Below, piece after piece: positions 1-7,835 of a DNA stretch of 64,000 nucleotides. The DNA is from Saccharibacillus qingshengii. Lineage in GTDB: Bacteria; Bacillota; Bacilli; Paenibacillales; Paenibacillaceae. Every line of letters begins with the position of its first letter. The first letter of the stretch is position 1. The DNA is taken from the NCBI RefSeq assembly GCF_013185195.1, contig NZ_JAAZWC010000010.1:122500-186499 (forward strand). Reading direction: 5' to 3'. The notes under the pieces are model-generated. The model was not told the DNA's origin and did no database searches. It worked only from the letters and a program-made list of their open reading frames with translations. The position numbers were made by a program, and so were the translations under genes.

Positions 1-744
1 CAGCAGCTCTTCGGCGGCATACAAACGGGCCGCTTCATCCAGAGCAGGCAGATTGCGGGCGAGTTCGTCCAAAGCGGGCAGCAGCTTCAGCACTTCTTGC
101 CGTTCGGAGAAGTACAGGCTCACTCCGACCTTGCGTTCGCCAAGCTTCAGCAGGCCTGTGAACCTTTGCAGCTCGGGTTCGAATACCAGCACGCTTCCTT
201 CTTTCCATTCGATCGGCGGGTTCTCGGCCGCGGTCCGTTTGACCGGAGGCGGCGGAGCCACAATCTGCTCCATGCGCCCGAATGCCTCCTCGACTGCGGC
301 TTCCTCCGCTCCGCCCATCACAAGATCCAATTCCCGAAAAGCTATCCCCATCTGTATCGCAGAAGCCTTCACACGGCGGCCTTCGACCGACACGAATACA
401 AAACGGCCGGTTTCGCCTTCCCCGTCGGCTTCGTATTCCACCTTCGCCAGACGAAAAGAACAGGGAATCGGAATATGCATCCACGACGAACCGCCCTCCG
501 CGAAATGGCGATAAATATCGGCACACGGCCAAGTCTCTTCGCCTTCCTGCGCTTGCCGGTTCAATATACAGATCCGACCGTCCGGCAGCCGGGTCGCATA
601 TTTGGGTTGGAACAGGATAAATTGGGAACGGTCCGGCGAAGAGGCATGCGGCGCTTCGATCCTATCCAGTTGTTCGGCCGCTTGGAGGTCACCGCCATAG
701 GCCCGTTTGACCTGTTCCCCAATCGTATGCGGATCCTGATACAT
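1..744 (-). CDS. DUF2262-like hypothetical protein, C-terminus cut by window edge
   Basis: An open frame reads on the minus strand from an ATG at 744 to base 1 without a stop, giving at least 248 residues. A very good ribosome site (AAGGAGG, about 7 nt before the ATG) fixes the start. The protein begins MYQDPHTIGEQVKRAYGGDL and is soluble-looking, with no signal peptide or membrane segment. Near the window edge it has a stretch (FTGLLKLGERKVGVSLYF, then a run of leucine-rich helix ending AARLYAAEELL) that resembles the DUF2262 family of uncharacterised bacterial proteins; that assignment is from memory of the family pattern and is tentative. It is divergent from the flavoprotein gene at 952. 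No function can be assigned. Confidence 0.7.
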   Translation of the reverse strand, partial: MYQDPHTIGEQVKRAYGGDLQAAEQLDRIEAPHASSPDRSQFILFQPKYATRLPDGRICILNRQAQEGEETWPCADIYRHFAEGGSSWMHIPIPCSFRLAKVEYEADGEGETGRFVFVSVEGRRVKASAIQMGIAFRELDLVMGGAEEAAVEEAFGRMEQIVAPPPPVKRTAAENPPIEWKEGSVLVFEPELQRFTGLLKLGERKVGVSLYFSERQEVLKLLPALDELARNLPALDEAARLYAAEELL

Positions 745-951
745 TGGAATTCCTCCTTTTCGCTTACAAAAGTTTAAAAAGTCTTTAATTACTTAATCAA
801 TCCCGCGACCGTTCTATAGTTGATATTTTAGTGAAAAAATTCACAATTTACATCTTTTATCGATGCTATACTCGACCCGTTGAATGCCGCGGAAACGGCA
901 GACCCGTCTTCCGGCGTTCCCGAAAAAGAGATCTTCAGGGGGTACACACAG

Positions 952-2532
952 ATGAAAAAAACCAAACAAAACGCGGCGATGCTGCTCCTGCTCGCTTTGT
1001 CGATCCTGCTGGTTCTGGCCGGCTGCGCAAACGCGCAGACCAACCGGGCCGCCGGCAGCGAAACGGACAGCGCCGCGCCAACCGCAGCGGTCGACAACAA
1101 ACCGGCAGCGGCAAAGTCCGATCAGACCGAAGCGACTTCCGGCGCATCGGAAGCGGTCGGGTACACGCCGCTCGACCAGTTGAAGACAAGCTACGACCTT
1201 GTGATTATCGGCGGCGGCGGCGCGGGTATGACAGCGGCGCTCGAAGCCAAAGCGGCCGGCATGAACCCCGTCATTTTCGAAAAGATGGAAAAACCGGGCG
1301 GCAATACGCTCAAATCTTCTTCGGGCATGAATGCTTCGGAAACCAAATTCCAGAAAGAGCAGGGAATTGCGGACACCAATAAGCTGTTCTTCGAAGAAAC
1401 GCTGAAAGGCGGACACGATACGAACGACCAAGAAATGCTGCACTACTTTGTCGACCATTCGGCGGATGCCATCGATTGGCTCGATTCGCAGGGAATTACG
1501 CTCGACAATCTTACGATCACCGGCGGCATGAAAGAAAAACGCACGCACCGTCCGACAGACGGTTCCGCGGTCGGCCAATACCTGGTCAGCGGATTGGTCG
1601 CCGACGTCCAGGAGCAGGGCATTCAGCTGTTTGTGCAGGCCCACGTAAAAGAAATCACCCAAAAAGACGGACAAGCAAACGGGGTTAAAGTCGTTTTTGA
1701 AGACGGCGAAGAAAAGACGATTGCTGCGGGTGCGGTCATCGTCGCTACCGGCGGTTTCGGCGCCAATCAGGAACTGATCAAGCAGTACAGACCGGACCTC
1801 GAAGGTTATGTGACCACCAACCAGCCGGGCAGCACGGGCGACGGCATCGTGATGGCGGAAGCGCTTGGCGGTACGACGGTCGATATGGATCAAATCCAGG
1901 TCCACCCCACCGTCAATCAGGAACATTCGTATCTGATCGGCGAAGCGGTCCGCGGCGAAGGCGCTATCCTGGTCGACAAGGGCGCTCTGCGTTTCGTGAA
2001 CGAAATGGATACCCGCGACCATGTCACGGCGGCAATCACCAAGCTCGATAACCGCGAAGCCTATTTGATCTTCGAATCCGGCGTCAAATCGCGCGCCAAA
2101 GCGATCGAGCAGTACGAGAAAATGGGTCTTGTGCAAAGCGGCGAAACCATCGAAGCGCTGGCGGCGGAGACCGGACTTCCGGCGGAAGCTCTGCAGTCGA
2201 CGCTCGAAACCTGGAACAACTCGATCACGGCCAAACAGGACAAAGCATTCGGCCGGACGACCGGGATGGATCACGATCTGTCCGGCGCCCCTTATTATGC
2301 GGTCAAGATCGGCCCCGGTATCCACTATACAATGGGCGGCATCCGGATCAATACGAATACCGAAGTATTGAACAAAGCCGGCGAAGCGATTCCGGGCTTG
2401 TATGCGGCAGGCGAAGTGACCGGCGGCCTGCACGGACAGAACCGGATCGGCGGCAACTCGGTTGCCGAGATCGTAATCTTCGGCCGCGAAGCCGGCGTCA
2501 AAGCGGCGGAGTTCGTGAAGAATCTCAAATAG
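952..2532 (+). CDS. Lipid-anchored flavocytochrome c / fumarate reductase-type flavoprotein
   Basis: The product (526 aa) has a lipoprotein signal (MKKTKQNAAM, hydrophobic stretch, LVLAGC with the lipidated Cys at 25), a Ser/Ala/Thr-rich linker to about residue 75, then an FAD-binding Rossmann motif VIIGGGGAGMTAAL near 84-97. The rest matches the fumarate reductase/urocanate reductase flavoprotein family: HRPTDG near 199, VRGEGAI with a candidate catalytic Arg, HYTMGGI, and the C-terminal GLYAAGEVTGGLHGQNRIGGNS region. The family reduces fumarate, urocanate or related enoates on the outer face of the cell. No FMN-binding or haem domain is present, so the electron donor is not visible. The ATG at 952 is preferred over 880 because a GGGGG site lies just upstream and the lipobox then falls correctly. 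The gene is followed by a strong terminator and appears monocistronic. Confidence 0.85.
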   Translation: MKKTKQNAAMLLLLALSILLVLAGCANAQTNRAAGSETDSAAPTAAVDNKPAAAKSDQTEATSGASEAVGYTPLDQLKTSYDLVIIGGGGAGMTAALEAKAAGMNPVIFEKMEKPGGNTLKSSSGMNASETKFQKEQGIADTNKLFFEETLKGGHDTNDQEMLHYFVDHSADAIDWLDSQGITLDNLTITGGMKEKRTHRPTDGSAVGQYLVSGLVADVQEQGIQLFVQAHVKEITQKDGQANGVKVVFEDGEEKTIAAGAVIVATGGFGANQELIKQYRPDLEGYVTTNQPGSTGDGIVMAEALGGTTVDMDQIQVHPTVNQEHSYLIGEAVRGEGAILVDKGALRFVNEMDTRDHVTAAITKLDNREAYLIFESGVKSRAKAIEQYEKMGLVQSGETIEALAAETGLPAEALQSTLETWNNSITAKQDKAFGRTTGMDHDLSGAPYYAVKIGPGIHYTMGGIRINTNTEVLNKAGEAIPGLYAAGEVTGGLHGQNRIGGNSVAEIVIFGREAGVKAAEFVKNLK

Positions 2533-2586
2533 CTCCGGCAGCTGTCTTCCGCGGACAGAGCCGCAGCGAACGATAAGCAGCACCCA

Positions 2587-2623
2587 AACCGGGGCCCTTC
2601 CACAGCGGAGGGCCCCGGTTTTT
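2587..2623 (+). terminator. Rho-independent terminator of the flavoprotein gene
   Basis: AACCGGGGCCCT pairs with AGGGCCCCGGTT around a short loop and is followed by TTTTTG, about 55 nt after the stop codon. Confidence 0.9.
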
Positions 2624-2845
2624 GTCTGTTTTCGGCCGAGGTATCCCGCGGGATGCCGCAGACCTTTTTCCGCGCTGGGCGGCTTTATTTTCCTCCTTTT
2701 TTTCCGCTTCCGTTTTTTTCTCGGCTTCCTCTTGACCTGACCCCTTTTAACTGCGAAAATGAACCGCCGACCCTTATACCTGTCGCATTTCCGGCCTATA
2801 TGCCGATAACTAAGAATAGCCTCATTATGGTAAGGAGAACCGCCT

Positions 2846-4372
2846 ATGAATGCACTCAAAATCGCCGGCCTGCTGCTGATTCTGCTGACTGCCGGCTGCG
2901 GCCGGATCGCTTCGCCGGGCGATCTGCTGCATGCGCCCAACCTCGCGGGAGAAGAGCAGTCGCTGTATCGTGCCGTGCAGCCTTTCCTTCCGGCGGGCTA
3001 CCAACTGACGACCCCCGGCCAGTCCGATCAGGGCAGCGCTATCCGCCTTGCCGATCTGGACGGCGACGGAGCCAAGGAACTGATCGTTTCCTACAAAAAG
3101 CCCGATACCGACTATGAAGTCAATATTCTCATTCTCTGCCAACAAGACGGAGCCTGGAAAAAAGCCGACCTGATTACCGGAAGCGGCATCAATCTCGATT
3201 ACCTGGCGATCAAGCCTCTGCTAAACGAGTCCTCCGCGCAGCTGCTGCTGGGCTACGACGGAGGCGGAACCGGGCTGCCGAAGGAATTGTACGTCTATTC
3301 GTTCTCCGGCCTGAAGAGTGAAGCGATTCTGCACCGATCCTACGACCAGATTGCGGCCGGCGATCTGATCGGAAACGGCTTGAGTCAGATTGCCCTCGTC
3401 CCTCCCGCCGAGAATGTCGAAAATGCCCGTTCCCGAATTGAAATTCTGGGTGAAAAAGACGGGCAGCTGGTCGAAATCGCGGAACGCCGGACGGAAGGCG
3501 CCATCTTGGATATGCGGATCGAACTCGCTTCCGAGACGCGGACCGGGCTGTTCGCCCAGGTGCTGGGCACTACCCGTTCCGGCTATACGCTGCTGCTGGC
3601 CTGGGATGACGGACGTCTGGCGAATATCCTCTCCATCTCCAAAAAGACATACGATACGCGCACATCGAGACAGGATCTGCAGCTTGGAGCGCCCGACCCC
3701 ACTCCCAACCTCGCTTCCACCGGGCAAAAATGGTGGATCGATTATCCGGCGGCCAATCGGGATCTCGACAGCGACGGAATCCTGGAAGTCGCTCTGCCGA
3801 ACGAGATGCCCGTGTCCGATGACGCGGCGGGCACGCCGCAGCTGTGGAGCGATTCGTATTACCGCTGGGACGGCAAGCGCCGGATGATTTTCGTCGAAGA
3901 CCGTTTCTGGCAGTGGGGATACGACCTGCGTATCCCGGCTCGCTGGCAGGGCAAATACCGGATCGAACTGCCTCAGGGCAATCCGGATGCCGCGGACGAA
4001 GTGCGATTCGTCTATGCGCCGCAGAGCGAATCCGACTCGGGCAACGCCGAAGAAGCAACCGGCGGCGAAGCCGTGCTGCTGACGCTTCGCCAGCTCTCGA
4101 CGGAAGAATGGGGCCGCCTGCAGCCTATGCTGGAGAGCCGCCAGACTCCCTACGTCGTATTGGGAGGCGCCGGCACGGGCTCCGTCGTCCCGGGCCGCTC
4201 GTCGCCGATCACGATCGCCCTGCTCCCGGACTCCGATCCCCAGCTGACGGGCGAACAAGCCGAGATCTACGGGAGCCTTCGGCTCAGTACAGCCGAAGTC
4301 GGATCGCTGGCCGGGCTGGATACCGACAGCGAAGCGGAAGAGGAGGCGTACAGCCATGTTGAAAAGCATTAG
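2846..4372 (+). CDS. Lipoprotein with FG-GAP/VCBS-like calcium-type repeats
   Basis: The 508-aa product starts MNALKIAGLLLILLTAGCGR, a clear lipobox with Cys about residue 18, so it should be anchored on the outer membrane face. Two DxDxDG-type loops are visible: LADLDGDGAKELIV near residue 70 and DLDSDGILEVAL near 310. These are typical of FG-GAP/VCBS beta-propeller blades that bind calcium. The gene has a TAAGGAG ribosome site and its last 17 nt overlap the sensor kinase that follows, so the two are translationally coupled. The likely role is an extracytoplasmic partner of that kinase; this is inference from coupling only. No enzyme motif was seen. Confidence 0.8.
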   Translation: MNALKIAGLLLILLTAGCGRIASPGDLLHAPNLAGEEQSLYRAVQPFLPAGYQLTTPGQSDQGSAIRLADLDGDGAKELIVSYKKPDTDYEVNILILCQQDGAWKKADLITGSGINLDYLAIKPLLNESSAQLLLGYDGGGTGLPKELYVYSFSGLKSEAILHRSYDQIAAGDLIGNGLSQIALVPPAENVENARSRIEILGEKDGQLVEIAERRTEGAILDMRIELASETRTGLFAQVLGTTRSGYTLLLAWDDGRLANILSISKKTYDTRTSRQDLQLGAPDPTPNLASTGQKWWIDYPAANRDLDSDGILEVALPNEMPVSDDAAGTPQLWSDSYYRWDGKRRMIFVEDRFWQWGYDLRIPARWQGKYRIELPQGNPDAADEVRFVYAPQSESDSGNAEEATGGEAVLLTLRQLSTEEWGRLQPMLESRQTPYVVLGGAGTGSVVPGRSSPITIALLPDSDPQLTGEQAEIYGSLRLSTAEVGSLAGLDTDSEAEEEAYSHVEKH

Positions 4373-5792
4373 AGGGCGTCTCCTGCTCCAGATCGGCCTT
4401 CTGCTGCTGACCATTATTCTGCTGCTGGAAGCCATTTTCGCCGCAGCGGTTTCGACCTACTATTTTGACAGTGCCCGGCAGATCGTCCAATCCCGGGCCG
4501 TTACGGCGGCTACGCTGTCCAACCAGTTCATGGAAGGTTACACGCTGCAGGAGCGGGCCCGCTACATTCTCGAGAACCTGGTGCCGGGCGAGAGCAGCCG
4601 GGTCGAGGTGCTGGATCTCGAAGGTCGAACGGTGGTCGACTCCTACGGGTTCTCTTCCAACCAGCGTATTCGCACCTCGGATGTACGGGTCGCCCAGCAG
4701 GGCGGCGTCGGCAGCTACTCCGGCTACTCCCAGGCTTTTCGGCAGCGGATCATGGCGATCTCCAGCCCGCTGGTCAGCTACGGCGAAGTGATCGGCACTC
4801 TGCGCTTCTCGGTTTCGGCCGAGCCGCTGTACCGGGAAGTGGTCAAGCTGATCGGCTGGTCGATCGCCATCGGAGCGGCCGTGCTTGCGCTGGGCGTCGC
4901 GCTCAGTCTGATTATTGCCCGCCGGATCGTCGGTCCGGTCAAGGAATTGACGGTGATCTCCAGGCAGATGGCAACCGGGGATTTTACCGTAAAAGCCATT
5001 CGCAAATATAACGACGAAGTGGGAACGCTGGCCGACTCACTGAATCATATGAATGACGAACTATCCAAAAGCGAAAAGATGAAAAACGACTTCATCTCGA
5101 CGGTCTCCCATGAACTTCGCACGCCTTTGACCTCGATCAAAGGCTGGGGCGAGACGCTTGTCGGCGGTTTGGACGACGAAGAGACGACGATGCTCGGCCT
5201 TGGCGTCATTACCAGCGAGACCGACCGGCTGATCGGCCTGGTCGAAGACCTGCTCGACTTTTCCAAATACCAGTCCGGCGAAATCCGGATGCGTTCCGTT
5301 CCCGTCGACCTGAACAGCCTGCTGCGGCAGCTCGATCTGCAGTATACCCACTCCGGCAACAAACGCGGCGTGAAGCTGCATACCCTGCTGCCGGAAGAAC
5401 CTATGCCGATGCATGCCGATCTGAACCGGCTCAAACAGGTCTTCGTCAACCTGCTGGACAACGCCATCAAGTTCTCCGACCTGAACGGCGAAGTCCGGCT
5501 GACCGCGGCTTGTTCGGATCTTCAAGTCCATGTCTGCGTGCAGGATGACGGCGAAGGCATTCCGGCCGCCGATCTCGAACGCATCGGCCAGCGCTTCTAC
5601 AAAGGAAGTTCCAAGATGTCCGGCAGCGGTCTGGGCCTTGCGATCAGCAAAGAAATCGTCCGGCTCCACGGCGGACGGATCAAGATCGAAAGCGAATACG
5701 GCATCGGCACGACCGTGACGGTGACGCTGCCTCTTGCGGTCGCCGATCCGTTGGATCCGGTCGACTCGTCCGAGCATCGGTCCATCTTATAA
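4356..5792 (+). CDS. Membrane sensor histidine kinase (PhoR-like)
   Basis: A 478-aa two-helix sensor kinase. TM1 spans about 10-34, an extracellular sensor domain follows to about 163, TM2 spans about 165-188, then HAMP (RRIVGPVKEL to about 240), HisKA with SHELRTP (phosphoacceptor His 252), and a HATPase_c domain with N box (NLLDNAIKF), G1 (DDGEGIP) and G2 (GSGLGLAISKEIV). The start overlaps the upstream lipoprotein by 17 nt. No response regulator gene lies beside it, so within this window it is an orphan kinase; its partner must be encoded elsewhere. The stop is followed at once by a hairpin belonging to repeat copy A. Confidence 0.9.
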   Translation: MLKSIRGRLLLQIGLLLLTIILLLEAIFAAAVSTYYFDSARQIVQSRAVTAATLSNQFMEGYTLQERARYILENLVPGESSRVEVLDLEGRTVVDSYGFSSNQRIRTSDVRVAQQGGVGSYSGYSQAFRQRIMAISSPLVSYGEVIGTLRFSVSAEPLYREVVKLIGWSIAIGAAVLALGVALSLIIARRIVGPVKELTVISRQMATGDFTVKAIRKYNDEVGTLADSLNHMNDELSKSEKMKNDFISTVSHELRTPLTSIKGWGETLVGGLDDEETTMLGLGVITSETDRLIGLVEDLLDFSKYQSGEIRMRSVPVDLNSLLRQLDLQYTHSGNKRGVKLHTLLPEEPMPMHADLNRLKQVFVNLLDNAIKFSDLNGEVRLTAACSDLQVHVCVQDDGEGIPAADLERIGQRFYKGSSKMSGSGLGLAISKEIVRLHGGRIKIESEYGIGTTVTVTLPLAVADPLDPVDSSEHRSIL

Positions 5793-5794
5793 AA

Positions 5795-6094
5795 AGAAGC
5801 GAACCCCATCGGCGGGTTCGCTTCTCAACGTGTCGAGAAAGTCTGAATCCAAGTGAAGCGAGGAGGCGGAGGGAGAAATTCAGTGTAGGAACGATAGTGT
5901 TCGCCTTTGAAATCGGGGAAATTCTGCTAAATTCCAATCCCTTTCCCCGATTTCAACACGCGACCTAAAGCCTTTCGAAGAAAGGCACATCGTAAGCATC
6001 CGCTAACGAATTTCTCCCGCAGCTGACAAGCTTCTCTTACGAATAGGACTTTCTCGACAGCCTGAGAAGCGAACCCTACAGCGGGTTTGCTTCT
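5795..6094. repeat. MITE-like repeat copy A nested between two terminator hairpins
   Basis: The core (5831-6059, 229 bp) has perfect 13-bp terminal inverted repeats, TGTCGAGAAAGTC at 5831-5843 and GACTTTCTCGACA at 6047-6059, with weaker inverted similarity continuing inward for about 50 bp (GGGAGAAATTC on both arms). It is flanked by TCAACG on the left and GCCTGA on the right, and beyond these by two hairpins of the same stem: GAAGCGAACCC/GGGTTCGCTTC at 5795-5825 and GAAGCGAACCC/GGGTTTGCTTC at 6065-6094. The left hairpin is preceded by an A run and the right one followed by a T run, so the pair look like one bidirectional terminator split by the element. A near-identical core lies at 19838-20071 in the opposite orientation. 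Short ORFs inside are not conserved between copies. Confidence 0.85.
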
Positions 6095-6330
6095 TTTTGT
6101 TGCGCAATATGATGCAGGTCTCAATCCAAACTGTCCGGAATCTCGCGCGATTCTTTCGTATTCCATAGTTGTATTCCCTTTTCCGCTCCCGTCACCCGCA
6201 TAGGCTCTTCCTGAAAACAGATCGCCCGGCGGAACGTCTCTTCATAGGCAGCCGGTATACGCATTCGCGAGTATACGCGTACAGCAGCGAGAACGATTCC
6301 GGCCGTCCCCCGCATAGGCGTACCGTCAAA

Positions 6331-6510
6331 TAACGGCCTGACAACCGTTATTCTCGCGGACACGCCGATCTTTGACAAATAACTGCACAGGGAGCGTTAT
6401 TGGATGAATTTCAGCGAAAATCGGCTTCTTATCCGACCATTAAGTGTTCGCGCGCAGCTATTTGGCAAAAAAGAACGGATTCAGCCGGAATAACTGTTCT
6501 CATGCAGTTA
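6331..6510. repeat. Array of four 20-bp imperfect palindromes, about 50-bp period
   Basis: Four 20-bp units begin TAA and end TA: 6331-6350 (TAACGGCCTGACAACCGTTA), 6380-6399, 6441-6460 and 6491-6510 (TAACTGTTCTCATGCAGTTA). Steps between unit starts are 49, 61 and 50 bp. Ends are conserved (TAACGG or TAACTG pairing with CCGTTA or CAGTTA) while middles differ. A related array is at 27018-27159. The rest of the gene-free interval 6095-6608 shows no convincing gene; an 85-codon minus-strand frame at 6121-6378 crosses the first unit and lacks a ribosome site. Confidence 0.6.
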
Positions 6511-6608
6511 TTTTGGCCAACCCGTAGACGTTTTTTGTGTTTTTTGTGTTTTGTGCGATTTGCCCTGCACCCTGCCGCTCTATCCGCCGGAGCGGACCGG
6601 AAGAACGA

Positions 6609-7835
6609 TCAGCCGCCGGCCCATTCATCCGCGGCTGCAGCGGTCAGTACGCATACGATGCTGCCCCGAAGCTCTTCTTCGCTTCGCGCAGCCAGAGGAT
6701 CGGCGGCGAACAAGGCGGCATCGGCGAGCAGGCCTTCGCCGATCCGGCCGAGTTCGTGGGCGCGGCCGAGAATCTCGGCGGCCCCGGTTGTCGCCGAATG
6801 CCAGATCTCGGCGCGGGACAGGCCGTACAAAGCCAGCGCGTCCATCTCCTGCAGGTTGCGCCCATGCAGGGCCGGCGTCGCATAATCGGTGCCGAAGCCC
6901 AGACGTACACCCGCAAGCTTGGCATACCCGACCGCATGGGCATGCGCTTCGACTGCGCGCATCGCCCGCTCTTGAATAACGGGCGGCAGTCCAAGCACTC
7001 CGTCGGGATCGGCGGCGATTCGGTAGATAGAAGCGGTCGGTACCCATGCCACATTGCGTTCTGCCAGACGCTCTGCCTGCTCCCGCGTCACAAACATGCC
7101 GTGTTCAATCGATTCGACTCCGGCTTCCGCAGCCCAATCCACCGTAACCCCTCCCCATGTATGCACGAAGACTCGGCGTCCGTGCTCATGGGCATAGCGG
7201 ACAAGGAACGCGAATTCCTTATCCGACAAAATAGGATCGCTCACCTGCTCCGTCGGCGATCCGAGGCCGCCTGTCGCCATAATCTTGATCCAATCCGCAC
7301 CGGAAGCCAATACTTCGTCCATCTTCCGTTTCAGGTAATCAAGGCCCTGCGCATCGGCCGCGCCGAACATATGGCTGCCGTTGTGCACGCGCAGCGGATG
7401 CCCATACTTGCGAATCAGCCGCTTCGCCGCTTCCGGCAGCAGCCCGCCCGCGTCCCGCACCGTCGTGACGCCGGTGCGAAGCGTCGCTTCGAACGCGTCG
7501 GCCTGCATGGCTTCGACTTCGGCGGAGTCGCGCTTCGCCTGGTCGGCATGATCGAAATCGGTCCAGCCCATATGCGTGTGCAGATCGATCAGCCCCGGCG
7601 AGATCCACAGGTCGGTACCGTCGACTTCTTCGGCGGCCGTCCGAAGCCGAAGCTCTTCGTGCGAGAATACGGCCGCGGTGCCGGGTTCGGAGGCGCTCGA
7701 AGCCGGAGCCTGCGCGGCGGCGTCCCGGACCGATACGAATCGGCCGCGTTCGATTTTGATATCGAACCGCCGGCCGGAAATGCCGGCTATCGCGATATTC
7801 CGGAAGCTTTTGCGGATTGGCCGCTGGAGAATCAT
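6609..7835 (-). CDS. Imidazolonepropionase/prolidase-like metal-dependent amidohydrolase
   Basis: A 408-aa amidohydrolase-superfamily enzyme. Metal ligands expected of the family are visible: HTH at 86-88 (GLIDLHTHMG), a candidate carboxylated Lys 184 (DWIKIMATGG), His 225 (VFVHTWGG), His 245 (SIEHG) and Asp 317 (GFGTDY). The usual AHAHG after strand five is VHTWGG here. Family members hydrolyse imidazolones, N-acyl or dipeptide amide bonds; the real substrate is unknown. The ATG at 7835 overlaps the upstream stop as ATGA and has GGGAG 8 nt before it, better than an in-frame ATG at 7850. It is the last gene of the ABC transporter operon, so it probably processes what is imported. No clear terminator was seen after it. 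Confidence 0.85.
   Translation of the reverse strand: MILQRPIRKSFRNIAIAGISGRRFDIKIERGRFVSVRDAAAQAPASSASEPGTAAVFSHEELRLRTAAEEVDGTDLWISPGLIDLHTHMGWTDFDHADQAKRDSAEVEAMQADAFEATLRTGVTTVRDAGGLLPEAAKRLIRKYGHPLRVHNGSHMFGAADAQGLDYLKRKMDEVLASGADWIKIMATGGLGSPTEQVSDPILSDKEFAFLVRYAHEHGRRVFVHTWGGVTVDWAAEAGVESIEHGMFVTREQAERLAERNVAWVPTASIYRIAADPDGVLGLPPVIQERAMRAVEAHAHAVGYAKLAGVRLGFGTDYATPALHGRNLQEMDALALYGLSRAEIWHSATTGAAEILGRAHELGRIGEGLLADAALFAADPLAARSEEELRGSIVCVLTAAAADEWAGG

Noticed and set aside
841..2940. A 699-codon minus-strand open frame opposite the flavoprotein gene
   Set aside because: It is antisense to a clear FAD lipoprotein, Arg/Asp/Phe-rich with no domain, and has no ribosome site; GC-rich codons make such frames common.
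5831..6059. Short ORFs inside repeat copy A
   Set aside because: They are not conserved in copy B, where the frames are broken; the element is non-coding.
6121..6378. An 85-codon ORF on the minus strand
   Set aside because: It has no ribosome site, no recognisable motif, and crosses the palindrome array.
6331..6510. CRISPR array
   Set aside because: Unit middles diverge, only four units are present, spacers vary and no cas genes are near. The units are palindromes, not conserved repeats.
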